A stretch of DNA of 64,000 bases from Begonia masoniana (GCA_022432975.1 CM039506.1:15729545-15793544), one strand, 5' to 3'; positions 1 through 11,621 are shown, counted from the stretch's first letter. Numbers and translations are program-made. The notes: generated by a model from the letters alone, not told the origin.

Positions 1-577
1 CAACTAACTATCACCAATAACCATAAATACGCCCATTAGAGTCATAATCACGGTAAACCTATCGATTTCAAACCTTATTCCACATTTTTAACAAAACCCT
101 AAACGAACCCTAACCGTTCAAACCCTAGAAATCAAAATCTAACGTCTCTAAAAGAACAGAGTCTTACTTAGGGAGTGTTTTCGGAGAAGAAACATGAAGA
201 ACGGGAGTCAATCGAAGTAGCGTTGGTCGCGGAAGAAGGAAGTCGCCGTTGAGAGGAGAGAAATTGCCTTGAGGTGTTTTCGCAGAGTGAATTTGCGTAA
301 GTGTGGAAGAGGGAGGGAGAATTGATATTTTATTAAAGATTTTGGCTTGCAAAATTACCATAACGCCCTTCCATTTGATTTCCTATTTGTTTCACTACTA
401 TTTCGTTATTTAATCATCAATACGGTTTCTCCAAATTTTCTTATTTCACCAGAAATTCAAATTTATTACCGGGGCTTTATTAAAACTTTCCATTCGTAAA
501 ACGAACTCAATTTGACATATTTACAAAAATGCCATTATATATTGGAATAATAAAATCTCGTAAAATCGGGTGTTACA
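1..577 (-). repeat. 3' LTR of element A (partial)
   Basis: The first 577 bases match 6313-6890 base for base apart from scattered substitutions and a one-base length difference. The LTR ends at 571-577 with TGTTACA, the complement of the canonical TGTAACA start. The rest lies off the left edge. Confidence 0.92.
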
Positions 578-590
578 TTCCACCCACCTT
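578..590 (-). other. Polypurine tract of element A
   Basis: Read on the minus strand this is AAGGTGGGTGGAA directly before the LTR start TGTAACACCC, the expected place for the plus-strand primer of reverse transcription. Elements B and F carry near-identical tracts at 15568-15580 and 56717-56729. Confidence 0.85.
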
Positions 591-617
591 AATTAAAATT
601 TTGTCCTCAAAATTTGA

Positions 618-1391
618 TTATACAAATAGTTCAGGATACTTAGACATCATATCCTGCTGTCTCTCCCAAGTAGATTCCTCTACACCATGGTTCCGCCACA
701 GGACTTTCACCAGCGGGATTTTCTTATTACGTAATACCTTGATGGAGGATTCTAAAATTCGCACTGGCTTTTCCATGTAAGTCAGCATTGGCTGTACCTC
801 GATCTCTTTTACTTCCACGATGCGAGACGAGTCACGCAAGCATTTTCTGAGCATAGATACGTGAAACACGTTGTGGATGCCTTCCATTGATGCCAGAAGC
901 TACAATCGATAAGCCATCTTTCTGATTCTCTTCAAAATAGGAAATGACCCCACATAACGAGGACTTAGCTTGCCTCTTCTCCCGAATCTCATAACGCCCT
1001 TAAACGGAGAAATCTTTAAATATTCCCCATCACCCTCATTGAACTTTAATTCCCTCTGTCTAGTGTCAGCATAGCTCTTTTGGCAGCTCTGTGCTACCTC
1101 TATATGTTGCCTGATAACAGTGATCTTTTCCGCTGTTTGCTGTAAAATATACGGGCCGATTATGCTAGCCTCACCAACCTCGTCCCAATGCAACGGAGAC
1201 CTGCATTTCTGACCATACAACGCTTCATACGGAGCCATGCCAATGGTAGCTTGAAAGCTATTGTTGTATGAGAACTCAATCAACGGTAAATATCTACTCC
1301 ACGAGCCCTGAAACTTCAGCATGCAAGCTCTAAGCATATCCTCAAGAATCTGATTTGTTCTTTCCCTCTGTCCATCAGTTTGAGGATGAAA
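618..1391 (-). pseudogene. Element A integrase C-terminus and chromodomain-like tail (broken)
   Basis: The minus-strand translation includes the integrase C-terminal stretch (YEALYGQKCRSPLHWDE, then LKISPFKGVMRFGRRGKLSPR) and a tail with WRNHGVEESTWE, the chromodomain-like tail of Tekay/Del elements. A CAG-to-TAG stop at about 897-899 splits it. The upstream end stops at 1391, inside the conserved FHPQTD motif, where a foreign LTR fragment begins; the integrase catalytic core is absent. No function is expected. Confidence 0.85.
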
Positions 1392-2143
1392 CTAATTTGG
1401 TACACTTAAGATGTAGGGCCCTAGTGGCCGGAAGTCTTAATACATTCACTTACCTGGTGTCCTTTGCAAATGGAATACTCCTTTCAAATATTCTTCACCT
1501 AAATCATTTCACATTACCAAGTTAAAAAATAAAATCCTAATAGTGCTAACCAAAAATCATCCTAATGCTTAACCTATTTGTATTTCTATATTCTTCTGTC
1601 GGGCACCTTGTGTGCGTGGATTAAATTTCTACAATCTAAATAACTAGATTCAGCCTTGTAACTAATTGCATACAGCTATCTAAATGTCCATAATCAACTC
1701 GGAAATGCCTTTACTAAACGCATAATAGAAATGATCCTATTATTACTCTGCCATTAAAGAATCTGAAACCTCGGGTTCTAACTGAAAACAGAGCTCAAAG
1801 TATCTACCAGTAACTACATTCATTAAGTCTTACCTGGTAAGCTGAGTATCGGCGAGAACGAAGGAGAATCGGTTGTTGATGAAGTAGGGTACCTGCTGTG
1901 AGAGAGAGTTCTGGGAGGATGGGAATCGCCGAGAGAGAATGTCGGCTACAGTGGGGTTTTTGTGAGGTTTAAGAGTTTTCATTTTCTACTTATACCAAAT
2001 AAATTCCTCCTTAATTACAATTCTGCCACTACAATAGAAATCCAATAAGCTTTGGCATATAATTAATAAATAAAAGGTCAAATAAAGAGGTGACCGTTAA
2101 TTTCGTTAAGAAAGTCACCTGACTGAGAATGTCAGGTGTTACA
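1392..2143 (-). repeat. Truncated LTR of the element-C family inside element A
   Basis: Minus orientation, starting TGTAACACC at 2143 and running about 750 bases before breaking off at 1392. It matches the first third of the LTRs at 25261-27650 and 57285-62990. It contains the splice-like micro-exon (1454-1498, 45 bases, with flanking AG and GT). It joins RT (after [10 protein letters not shown]) to integrase (FHPQTD). The missing element A coding sequence was therefore lost with the rest of the inserted element, by deletion rather than simple insertion. Confidence 0.8.
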
Positions 2144-3330
2144 AACTCGGTCCAACCAAAACTTGCACTTGGAAAACTTTGGGTATAGTTGATGTTGCTT
2201 CAAAATCCCTAAAACAATTCGTAGTTGCTCCTCTTGTTCCTCTTTCGTCTTTGAATAGATCAAGATGTCGTCAATGAAAACAACAAAAAACTTGTCCAAA
2301 TACTCTTTGAAGACGCGATTCATAAGATCCATAAACGCAGCAAGGGAATTTGTAAGTCCAAAAGACATCACAAGAAATTCATAATGCTCATATCTCGTTC
2401 GAAACGCCGTCTTTTGAATATCCTCCATCCTGACCTTCAACTGATAATAACCTGAGCGTAGGTCAATCCTCGAAAATACTTGGGCACCCTGCAGCTGATC
2501 AAACAGGTCATCTATTCAGGGTAACAGATACTTGTTCTTCACCGTTAGCTTATTCAAATCTCTGTAATCGATACACATTCTGAGAGTTCCGTCCTTCTTC
2601 TTGACAAATAGAACCGGTGCACCTCAAGGAGAAAAGCTAGGTCGAATGAACCCCTTGTCTAACAATTCTTCTAATTGAGCTTTCAACTCCTTTAGTTCAG
2701 CAGTTGCCAGTCTGTACGGATTCTTTGATACAGGCCCAGAGCCTGGATAAACATCAATTGTAAACTCGATCTTCCTATCTGGCGGTAATCTGGGAAGATC
2801 GTTGAGGAAGATCTCAGAGAATTCTCTAACTACCGGAAGGTCTCCTTGTTTTACCCCGTTGAGCAACTGAGTATCGACCACTGTGGCCAGATAAACCGAT
2901 TCACCTCTAAACTGCTCTTGAACCTTCATAGAATAGAAAATAGGCTACCCACTCAACCTATTCATTGCCTGGTAAGCAAACTCTTCTTTATCCGGAGGCT
3001 AAAAAGTTACTTACCCGGATTAACAATCTTTGGTGGCAAAATGGCGTGACAGCCAGTCAATCTCCAAAATAAGATCGTACCGCTCTATGCCCATAACTAT
3101 CAATGGGGCATAAAGGGTGTTATTCCCCACTGAGATGACGTTGCCCTAGAAAATACGATCACACTGCATATATGCTCCCGAAGGCAGCATCACTCTGTAC
3201 TCACACTCTGCTAATTCAGGCACCAACTTCAATCTAGTCACGCATGCAGTAGAAATAAACGAGTGCATAGCCCCGTGTCTATCAATGAAAATACCGCTAT
3301 ACCGGTGATTAAAATAGTACCTGCTATAAC
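2144..3330 (-). pseudogene. Element A protease and reverse transcriptase (broken)
   Basis: Minus strand. The protease stretch at about 2930-3330 has a damaged active-site region (IDTG followed by a frame change). RT follows, with FIDDILIYS carrying the catalytic Asp pair (about 2250-2290) and [15 protein letters not shown]. Several stops and frame shifts separate the pieces, for example between 2440 and 2624. The coding sequence ends at 2144 in the RT palm, at the junction with the foreign LTR. RNase H is missing. Confidence 0.85.
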
Positions 3331-4370
3331 AGAAGGCTGAGCCTCATCGTCGATATCACCAGGTTCGATGAAGGCGAAGATTCTCGGCATGACTCTTCTC
3401 TGATCTCTGTCTGGCTGGTCTCTATTTACTTTTGGGCAATCTCTGATACAGTGGCCCACTTCCCTACATCGATAGCACATATCCGTGCCAAACTTACAAT
3501 TGCCAGTGTGCTCTTTCTGACACTTAGAACAAAAAGGTCTCTGAGGAGTTCTCTGGACTTGCTTTCCTTTCCCCTGGTCGCCCTTTCCATCATAGGGCCT
3601 TTTCACTCCTCGTTGTTGTACTTGTTGTTGTTGCCCTCTTGGCGAGGCTGAATTTCACGGAAAAAGCCTCTAGCAGGATCCCTTGGTTTAACGTAGGTCA
3701 ATTATGCAACTTCAAAGTCCAAAGCTCTTGCCGCAATATCCGTATAAGGCACATCCAAAATCCCCGATACTATAACGCTCTTCCGGATTTCCGGATTCAG
3801 TCCATCCATAAATTGGTGCATCTTATCTTCGTTGTCGCTCACTAGGCGTGGTGCAAATCGAGATAAGGCCTCGAATTTTTGAATATATTTCGCAACCATA
3901 CTGGTCTGTTTTAGCTGCGCGAATTCCATCTTTTTAGCCGCCCTCACTATACGGCTGAAGTATTTATCATAGAACACGGCCTTAAACCGTTCCCAAGTCA
4001 TTACCGTCACGTTCGTGGTCGCTTTGATGGTATCCCACAAAAATCTTGCTTCTAGTGCCAAGTGAAAAGTGACGCATGCGACCTTCTCCCTATTATCTAT
4101 CTTCGCATATCCAAGCATATCTTCCATAGTCTGAACCCACTCCTTAGCAATAGAGGGGTCCGAAGACTGTTCGTTGAATACCCGAGGCCGTAACTTTTGG
4201 ATCCTCTCCATACCGTGATTGTTTGGAACGACTATATCTTGGGCTCTCTGATTCTCACGGTTTACTAGGTTCTCAATTTGCTGCGCTTGCTTGTCCATAT
4301 GATGGGCCTGACGATCCAGTAAATCCGTCAGCCTATCCAGGGCTTCGTCTCTGTCGTCTCAACCTCGGAC
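3331..4370 (-). pseudogene. Element A gag with zinc knuckle (broken)
   Basis: Minus strand. The retrotransposon gag domain spans about 3702-4298 (MTWERFKAVFYDKYFSR, LSRFAPRLVSDNEDK). A basic, Gln-rich linker follows, then cysteine motifs at about 3460-3545: CSKCQKEHTGNC and the classic CX2CX4HX4C knuckle CYRCREVGHCIRDC. Compared with element B at 11695, the start codon region is degraded (ATG reads ATT) and a stop follows soon after. Gag would form the particle and bind RNA; this copy cannot. Confidence 0.88.
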
Positions 4371-4516
4371 AATCTTATAATTCCTATAAAATTAAAACAA
4401 ATAATCCTAAGAAACAAAACAAGAAAATAAAATTAACGTAATTACAGTTGAGGAAGGATGTCCGCGTAGTGGCTGTGCAGTCGAGCAGTCTACAGAACTA
4501 ATTTTAAAACCCGGGG

Positions 4517-4528
4517 GCTCTGATACCA
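4517..4528 (-). other. Primer binding site of element A (tRNA-iMet type)
   Basis: On the minus strand TGGTATCAGAGC, complementary to the 3' end of plant initiator tRNA-Met, lies 5 bases downstream of the 5' LTR end at 4534. This fixes the element's orientation and LTR boundary. Confidence 0.9.
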
Positions 4529-4533
4529 TAACT

Positions 4534-6890
4534 TGTAACGATCCCGATTCCTATCCCTTAATTTTCCGTAAAATTTTTCTTTTTATAACACTAAGTAAAT
4601 TCTTGACTTCTTAGTTCTAATTATAGTCTAAGTCGTTGAAACTGTATTGAAAATCATTTAAAGAAACATATAAAGTTGAGCGAAAAACACAGTGCAAAAG
4701 CCATGGGCTAAAAAGGGCATAACGCCCGAAATTTGTATAGCCGATCGATCGGCCATTTCAGCATATCGATCGGCTGTGGCATTTATTTGCCAGGCTATTG
4801 ATCGCCCCTTGGCGATCACACTCAGCAGATCAATCGCCCTCACAGGCGATTGATTGGCTAACTCTCTGGAAAAACCAGAGAGTTGGCCAACATGAGGGCC
4901 GATCGATCGCCCTCTCTGGCGATCGATCGACAAACTCTCTGGAATCTGAATTCCAGAGAGCTGTCTTATTTCTCTCTTTCTCCCTCCTTCAACTCCCTAT
5001 TCACACACACTTCACAATTTTTCTTCCTTCACCATTCCCCTTCATCAATCAATACTCATTAACAATTTAACATAATAACTCATCTATCACATTTCTACTT
5101 TTCATCAATCATCCAAAAACTACTCGATACGTATTAGAAAATGTAGGCAAATTTCATAAAAACAAACTGCGTGGATCCGTTTAAAAACCGAACAAATCCC
5201 TTGTTAAACTTAAGTCACCAAGTAGTTTCAGTGACATTCCAAAATAAAAACTATCACTTAGGCTTTCTATACTCTCGTTCACAATTATCCATAAACCATT
5301 TTCATCATAAATTTCTAGGCTAATCCCTCAAAATACACTATCTATACATTTTCTACCAATCTCTAACCCAAAATACCTATACGTCGTCCCCCCATGGGTC
5401 AAAAGTCGCTCCGACTGCGCCAGCACACTCCCGCGAGCATTCTTCTTCAACTTTCTTATACATCGGGTGGAGGGATGTCATCCTCACCTGTATTAAAATC
5501 ACCTACACCATAGAAATAACCTATGAGCTAAATGGGCTCAGTAAATTCTTGTAAATGCAAATGCGTGCCATGCGTGTGCGGTTCATAAAATCATGTATCC
5601 ATTTTCATTCTTTAGTTACATAGCATGAGCGTCACTGGGGATTTACTCTCACCAGATGGAGAGGGCAAATCTAGCGGTTAGATAGCCCTTTCCATCTATC
5701 GGGGGGAAAACACGCTCATCCTCTCAGGACAGCCATGTCTGAATCCCACCCCGACATGACCGTAATTACATACATTCATATCTTTTTTTTAGTCGTTTCT
5801 TTTCATGAAAACGTATGCGGAAATTCATTTTTCGTGCTAGTTTATAAAACATTATGCATGAACATGGATTTGTACAATAAAGTAAGGAAAGCATAAACAA
5901 TAAATAGAACCTAATGAAAAACATTCTAATATAACAATTATCCTAAACTACCCATCCAACCTACACTAACAATAATTTCTCCAAATATCCTCGAATAATA
6001 AAATCTCCTATGGTGTAGGCTGGATCGACCAAGTGAGTCACGAAGAATTATCTCGCGTCTGTAGCACACCGAGCTCCATCCACGAGCGTTGTTCACCTAA
6101 ACCAATTCATAGAAACCATCATTAAAATCGGGCCTAGAACATCGAATTTTGAAAACTAACGAACCTCTTAGCTAAAGGAAATCTCCCTAAAACTCTATTT
6201 TAACTAATTAAGGCATTTCATCGAGCAATTCGTGCTCGTGAATCCTTAGACCTCCATTAATGGAGTTTCCAAAATTTCCAACCACCAAAAACCTCAACAA
6301 CCCTCATTAAACCAACTAACTCTTACCAATAACCATAAATACGCCCATTAGAGTCCTAATCACGGTAAACCTATCGATTTCAAAACTTATTCCACATTTT
6401 TAACAAAACTCTAAACGAACCCTAACCATTTAAACCCTAGAAATCGAAATCTAACGTCTCTAAAAGCACAGATTCTTACCTAGGGAGGGTTTTCGGAGAA
6501 GAAACGTGAAGAATGGGAGTCGATCGGAGGAGCGTTGGTCGCCGAAAGAAGGAAGTCGCCGTTGAGAGGAGAAAAATCGCCTTGAGGTGTTTTCACAGAG
6601 TGAATTCGCGTAAGTGTGGAAGAGGGAGGGAGAATTGTTATTTTATTAAAGATTTTGGCTTGCAAAATTACCATAACGCTCCTCCATTTGATTTCCTATT
6701 TGTTTCATTATTATTTTGTTATTTAATCATCAATTCGGTTTCTCTAAATTTTCTTATTTCACCAGAAATTCCAATTTATTACCGGGGCTTTATTAAAACT
6801 TTCCGTTCACAAAACGAACTTAATTTGAGATATTTACAAAAATGTCATTATATATTGGAATAATAAAATTTCGTAAAACCGGGTGTTACA
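4534..6890 (-). repeat. 5' LTR of element A, 2357 bp
   Basis: Minus-strand start TGTAACACCC at 6890, end GGATCGTTACA at 4534. Splice-like layout: donor CTAG/GTAAGA at 6479; acceptor TTTAG before a 45-base segment (6052-6096) whose donor GT has become AT; then a GGTGTAG/GTGA acceptor near 5500. A palindrome and stem-loop cassette lies at 4737-4965, 200-430 bases from the LTR end. Confidence 0.9.
4737..4965 (-). repeat. GATCGATC palindrome and stem-loop cassette in element A LTR
   Basis: Repeated GATCGATCGCC/GGCGATCGATC palindromes are interspersed with two perfect hairpins, CTCTCTGG-AAAAA-CCAGAGAG (about 4863-4883) and CTCTCTGGAATC-TGAATTCCAGAGAG (about 4934-4959). The same cassette type occurs at the same LTR position in 52218-52445, 32140-32200 and 60340-60600. 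Confidence 0.8.
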
Positions 6891-7446
6891 GAGTTGGTCA
6901 ACAGTCATGGTCGTCAAATCTTTGAACTTCTTGATAGCTACAACCACATAATCTAACTTTAAATGCAATGAGCAAAGAACCTTTCATTGACATGAATATA
7001 TTACATTCTTTCTCCATATCTCTTTATAAGAAATCTGCTATGGACTTGGATTTTTGTATTTGCAATGTTTCAAATTCCCCCACGTAGGATTTGAAGGCGT
7101 ACCTTATTTATCTTATCAATTCATTGATGAGAATTTTGTAGAATCTTTTATGCTTGCTTGGCGGTGGTGGCATTTGATACTCTTTCGAACATGGCTTCAT
7201 CCAAACATTGATTAATAAGAGTAAGAGCTTGTTGATCTCTCTTACACATTTTTTGGAGTCTCCCTTTAGTTAGAAGTAATGGTAGAATCATCATGAGCCT
7301 CTTCGTAGACTCTATCGCCAATCTCTCATATATCTTAAGAGTTGAGCAAAGTCTTCATACGAATGCACAAATTCTCGTAATTATTTTTGGTAAGTTGAGG
7401 GAATGGAATTTCTACAAGATCGAAAAATCATGCTCTGATACCAATT
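6891..7446 (-). pseudogene. Ty1/copia gag remnant with primer binding site
   Basis: Minus strand. A 12-base iMet primer binding site TGGTATCAGAGC (7432-7443) lies 3 bases from an LTR end. Downstream the translation, with stops and shifts, reads as copia-type gag (UBN2 family): [20 protein letters not shown] near the start, then [19 protein letters not shown]. The rest of the element is gone: the sequence stops at 6890 where element A begins. Confidence 0.7.
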
Positions 7447-7801
7447 TGTTGGAATGAAGAAGAAAGATTTTAGAGAAAAAAAATAAAGTGAAGAGGAGAG
7501 AACTTAGAGAAACTTTTTCTTGAAATGTTTTGACTATTGCTTGATTTTAAAATGCCTAGACTCATATCATATTTATAAGATTATTTTGTACATGTATAAA
7601 AAAATACATGAATCACCTATTTAATCGAATAAATGTACTAACACTCCATGAATCACCTAAATATATGAATCAATGTACCTACACATACATGAATTTCAAC
7701 TCTCTAGGTGACTCTTCACAAATACATGAACTTGCACAAAAAATATATTAAAAACATACATTAACCAACAAAAATTAAGTGAACTAAGTTTATGTTTTCA
7801 A
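7447..7801 (-). repeat. Copia 5' LTR, 355 bp
   Basis: Minus orientation, from TGTTGAAAACAT (at 7801) to TTCATTCCAACA (at 7447), immediately before the primer binding site. A related LTR in the opposite orientation ends at 8477. Confidence 0.65.
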
Positions 7802-8192
7802 CAGAAGAAACTTTTGTAGATGAAATTTATAAGGGGAATCGGAAGAGAAGTACAAAGGATTCGTAAATTATTTTCTTATGAAAAACTTGAATTCCAGAGA
7901 GCAAAAGGTTAAAACCCAATCGAAGGTCCACTGCTTTCTCTATGGAATTCTGAATGTTGGAGGTAAGATTTAGTCCAAAACCATCCTTCTAGAATAGTTG
8001 CGATAGTTTTAAATGTTCTTGTCAAAGATTGGTGGAATTATGAATTGTCAATTTATGGTTCAAAGGCGTGTTTTAATGTTATTTTGTATTGGGCTAGTGA
8101 TTTGTAGAATTTTTTACCATAGATCACAGTAATCCAACGATTTACAATGGTCGACGTTGGAGAAGAAGAGGCCAAGTTGAGGCTTAGTTGAT
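7802..8192. other. Spacer between two copia LTRs
   Basis: About 390 bases, moderately AT-rich. No recognisable coding sequence, repeat or RNA gene. Confidence 0.4.
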
Positions 8193-8477
8193 TGTTGAAC
8201 TGCGAAACGACCATTGTTGGTCTTGACAGAGGAAACTTCTAGTCATATGTACTTGTATGGTTCATTGATGAGTAGTTCATATAACTAGGTAATGCATTAT
8301 GTAATAGTACATGTATTATATTAAATAGGATGTTCATATATTGTTTTATACATGTATTAAATAATTTTATAAATAATATATGAGTTTAGACATTTCGAAG
8401 AAAAACGTTTCTCTCAAGTTCACTTCTCTCTACTTTATTTTTCTTTCTCCAAAATCCTTCTTCCTTATTCCAAAACA
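8193..8477 (+). repeat. Second copia LTR fragment, opposite orientation
   Basis: Plus orientation, ending CTTATTCCAAAACA. Its last 150 bases are the diverged reverse complement of 7447-7620. The start near 8193 (TGTTGAACTG) is approximate. It sits directly against the truncated GLR exon copy and may have caused its truncation. Confidence 0.5.
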
Positions 8478-8493
8478 AAATTTAGATCAAAAG

Positions 8494-8890
8494 AAATATC
8501 ACCATCAGAAACTCCACTAGTCGAATTTCTGTTCGAATTATAAAAGAAAGTATCCTTTTTTGCAGATTTGTAGAGACTAAGATGATCTTGAGCATCCACT
8601 TTTATGCCTACTTTATGCTTTCTAACTATTCACGACTCGTAATCAATAACATCTCCAACTAGCATATGTTTTCGTTGAGTCTTCTAAGAATTTGAGAATT
8701 CTTTCATGAAGTGTTTTAGCTTGAAATCCCATCATTAATGATACAAAACCAAAGAAATGAAGAAGAAGAAGAAGACTTAGGAAAATTTAGTTTCACATAA
8801 AAGAATTCCATGAGAAATTCAAGACGGCCTTAAACTAACTTGTTCTATAGTAAACAAAAAATCTAGACATCCATGTTTGATAACATTAGA
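8494..8890 (-). pseudogene. GLR exon 1 pseudogene fragment
   Basis: This stretch aligns with the 5' flank, exon 1 and first bases of intron 1 of the intact GLR gene (50410-50860), in the same orientation. It keeps the region coding for the signal peptide and start of the ligand-binding domain, including the exon end and a GT donor at 8502. The start codon position (about 8775-8777) is no longer ATG and many substitutions have accumulated. Exons 2-5 are absent: homology ends about 25 bases into intron 1, beside a copia LTR. It is most simply a broken tandem or segmental duplicate whose remainder was lost or lies outside the window. Confidence 0.85.
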
Positions 8891-10151
8891 AAATTAAAAA
8901 AGAAAATCATGGATTGTTGTAATGTTGGTAAATTTTATTTATATAAACAAATTTTCAAGGCAACTTTTTATATATTATCCGAGATCAAATTGTTTTGTAT
9001 TGACTCAAATTTGTCGTAATATATTGATATTGGACCACATGATTTTTTCAATCAAATGGTCAAACCGATAGATTTTGGAATTTATCACGTTGTGAAATCT
9101 TGGATGATGTTGGGTAAATTGGAAATCCATGGGTATGTGTTTGGAGAAAATTTTGTGTAGCGTTTGAATTTCCAACCAATTAAGATTAAAGAATTATATT
9201 TATATATTAAATAAAATAACTAAATTTAAAAAATAATTATTTTAAAAAGAAAGGTGAGGACCACCTTCCTTTCGATGGAAGTAGGGAGCACGAGAGAGAG
9301 AGAGTGTGTGTATGATGACTTGAGTTAAGATTATTATAATAATCAAAATTAGAATAATTAAATATGATTAGCAGTGATATAAAACACTTCTTATGATAAA
9401 AGTGAAAATTACTTATCGGAGCACGTGATAATATAAATTCTATAACAAATTCTATCGTATTCGGATAATTCTGAATATTTATTGTGTAAAATTAGACACA
9501 CAAAGACGGAGAATGACTTTTATATGGAAGCAATTGGACATATGCAATGAAAGTTATATATGTTGGAATTTGATTGAGTCAATTTTATCAAAAAACGGTA
9601 CTGTTTTAGTAAATAACTTTCAATTGAATTTTAGAGTGGGAATTTGGAGAAGGTCATTTAACAAAAAAAAAATGTTCCTAACATCTTAAAGTATGTGGCC
9701 ATATAATAAATTGAACAACCAATAAAATGTTGCCACGTGTTATAATTGAATTATTGACTAAACATGTCATTAAGGTGTAATTAAAGGGTAATTAAGGTTA
9801 ACTAATTATGATTAATTATGTTAATCTTCGAGATTAGCTTAAGACTAATCTAATAAATCATGCAAAGCTCAGCCTTCTCATGTCAGACCAAAGAGGGGAA
9901 AAGAAAAAAAAAGGAGAAAAAGAGAGAAAATAGAAGAAAAGAAGGGGAAAGAGTGAGAATTAATCTTCAACTCCCTGAGGAAAAGTGTTCCTCTCATAGA
10001 TAGGATTCATTTGAGCTAAGATTCAAGGATTGAAATTGACGAATTAAAGTTTTCAAGAGGTAAGAATCTCTAATCTAGTGATTTCTAAACTATGTTGAAA
10101 ATCTCATAGTTTAGGTGGAGAAAATGATATTTATGGAATATGACATGATGG
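8891..10151. other. AT-rich intergenic sequence
   Basis: No convincing coding sequence. A long purine-rich run at about 9890-9960 is followed by a donor-like AGAGGTAAGAATC near 10060, so this could be part of an old LTR or an untranslated leader. The sequence resumes at 32694 beyond element B. Confidence 0.4.
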
Positions 10152-10156
10152 GTTCT

Positions 10157-11551
10157 TGTAACACCCGGTTTTACGGGTTTTTGGAATTTTGTTGTATAAT
10201 GACATTTTGGGAAATAAGGAAATTTGGAGAAAACGAATCGATAGTTAACTAACTAGATAAATGGAAAATCAAAAAGAGAGGCAGAATAGTAATTCGACAA
10301 GTGAAGTGTATTAAAAATCACACAACCCTCCCCTTTCCTAGCACTTCACGATTTTTCATCCCAAAAACCACTCTGGCAATTTTTCTCTCATCCCCTACGA
10401 TTCTTCACGGTTCAACGGCTCCTCCTCCAACCGATCAATTTCCTTCACGTTTCCTTCCTAAATCACGACCTTAGGTAAGGTTTTAACGTTTTGGATGTTA
10501 GTCTTTGATTTTAGAGTTGTTATTCAATTAGGGTTTGTTGAGTTAGGGATTGAGATTCTGGAATTCGTGGTAAATCGATAGTTTAACCATAGTAATGCCC
10601 ATTGATGATACATTTATGAGTAGTAGTAATAGTTAAAGTGAAACTTGCGGTTAATGATGGATTTAGGTTGTTGGAAAGCCATTAATGGGGATTTTGGTAA
10701 TGTTGAGCTCAAATTGTTCGACGAAATGTCCCAATGAAGTAGAATAAATTTAGGAAATTTCCTTTAGCTATGGGTTTTGTTAGTTTCAGAGTTCAATTGT
10801 TTAAGCTCGATTTTAATGTTGTGTGTTGTGGATTGGCTTAGGTGAACAAGGTTCACGGACAGTGCTTGGTGAACTAAGAACCCGAGGTAAGTCTTCGTGA
10901 CTTGTTTTGCCAATCTGGCCTACACCATAAGAAGAATTGTTGAATAAGGATATTGGTGATTTTGTGGCTTTAAGTGTAGGCTGGATGGGTAGTTTAGGAT
11001 ATCTTTGATGCTAGAGTATTTTCTTAGGTTTTATATGTTGTTTTATGCTGTCATTATCTTTAATGCATTGTACATGTCCATGCATAACGTTTCTGAAATA
11101 GTATGAAAAATGAACTTCCGCATATGTTTTCATGAAAAGGAAAATTGATTAATGAAAAGGCATGAATGCACGGTCACGTCAGGGAGGCGGATAAGACATG
11201 GCTATCCTACAGGTGAAGCATGTTCTTTTCCCCCGAGTAGATGAAAGGGGCTATCCAACCGCCGGATGTGCCGTTTTTATCTAATGAGAATGAAGCCCCG
11301 GTGACCACTTATATGAAATGAAATGAATGAAATGACTGCATGATTTTACGAACTGTATATGTATAGAATGCATTTTCATTTACGTAGATTTACGGAGTCT
11401 TTAGCTCATAGAACGTTTCTATGGTGTAGGTGATATTGAAACATGTGAGTAATACCTTCCCCAACCTGATGAACGCACGGATTGAAGAAGGTTGCCCGTG
11501 GGAGTGCACTGAGCAGTCGATGCGCTTTTGACCCGAATTGCTTAAGTATTT
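10157..11551 (+). repeat. 5' LTR of element B, 3' part deleted
   Basis: Matches the element's 3' LTR up to GCTTAAGTATTTT (about 11551), then jumps into leader sequence. About 0.94 kb of LTR and the primer binding site are missing. Splice-like signals: donor TTAG/GTAAGG at 10475; acceptor GGCTTAG before a 45-base micro-exon (10842-10886) followed by GTAAGTC; acceptor GGTGTAG/GTGA at 11429. Confidence 0.88.
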
Positions 11552-11621
11552 TATGGTTTTAAAATCAGTTCTGTAGACTGCTCGACTGCCCTAGCCACTA
11601 CACGGACATACTTCTTCAACT

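Larger units (their letters stand above)
1..6890 (-). mobile_element. Element A, degenerate Tekay-type Ty3/gypsy retrotransposon (cut by window edge)
   Basis: Minus-strand LTR retrotransposon. The low-coordinate LTR (1-577) repeats 6313-6890, the end of a complete LTR at 4534-6890. In between, read on the minus strand, are a primer binding site, gag, zinc knuckle, protease, reverse transcriptase, a gap, integrase C-terminus and a chromodomain-like tail, then a polypurine tract. Domain order and tail place it with Tekay/Del chromoviruses. All reading frames are broken, and a truncated foreign LTR (1392-2143) replaces part of RT, RNase H and most of integrase. The five bases after the element are GAGTT; the matching duplication lies outside the window. 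It abuts, and probably inserted into, a copia remnant. Confidence 0.9.

Noticed and set aside
7447..8477. A single 1.03-kb copia LTR with 150-base inverted ends
   Set aside because: An internal LTR terminus at 7801 (TGTTGAAAACAT on the minus strand) fits a 355-bp LTR better; the second copy is a separate LTR in the other orientation.
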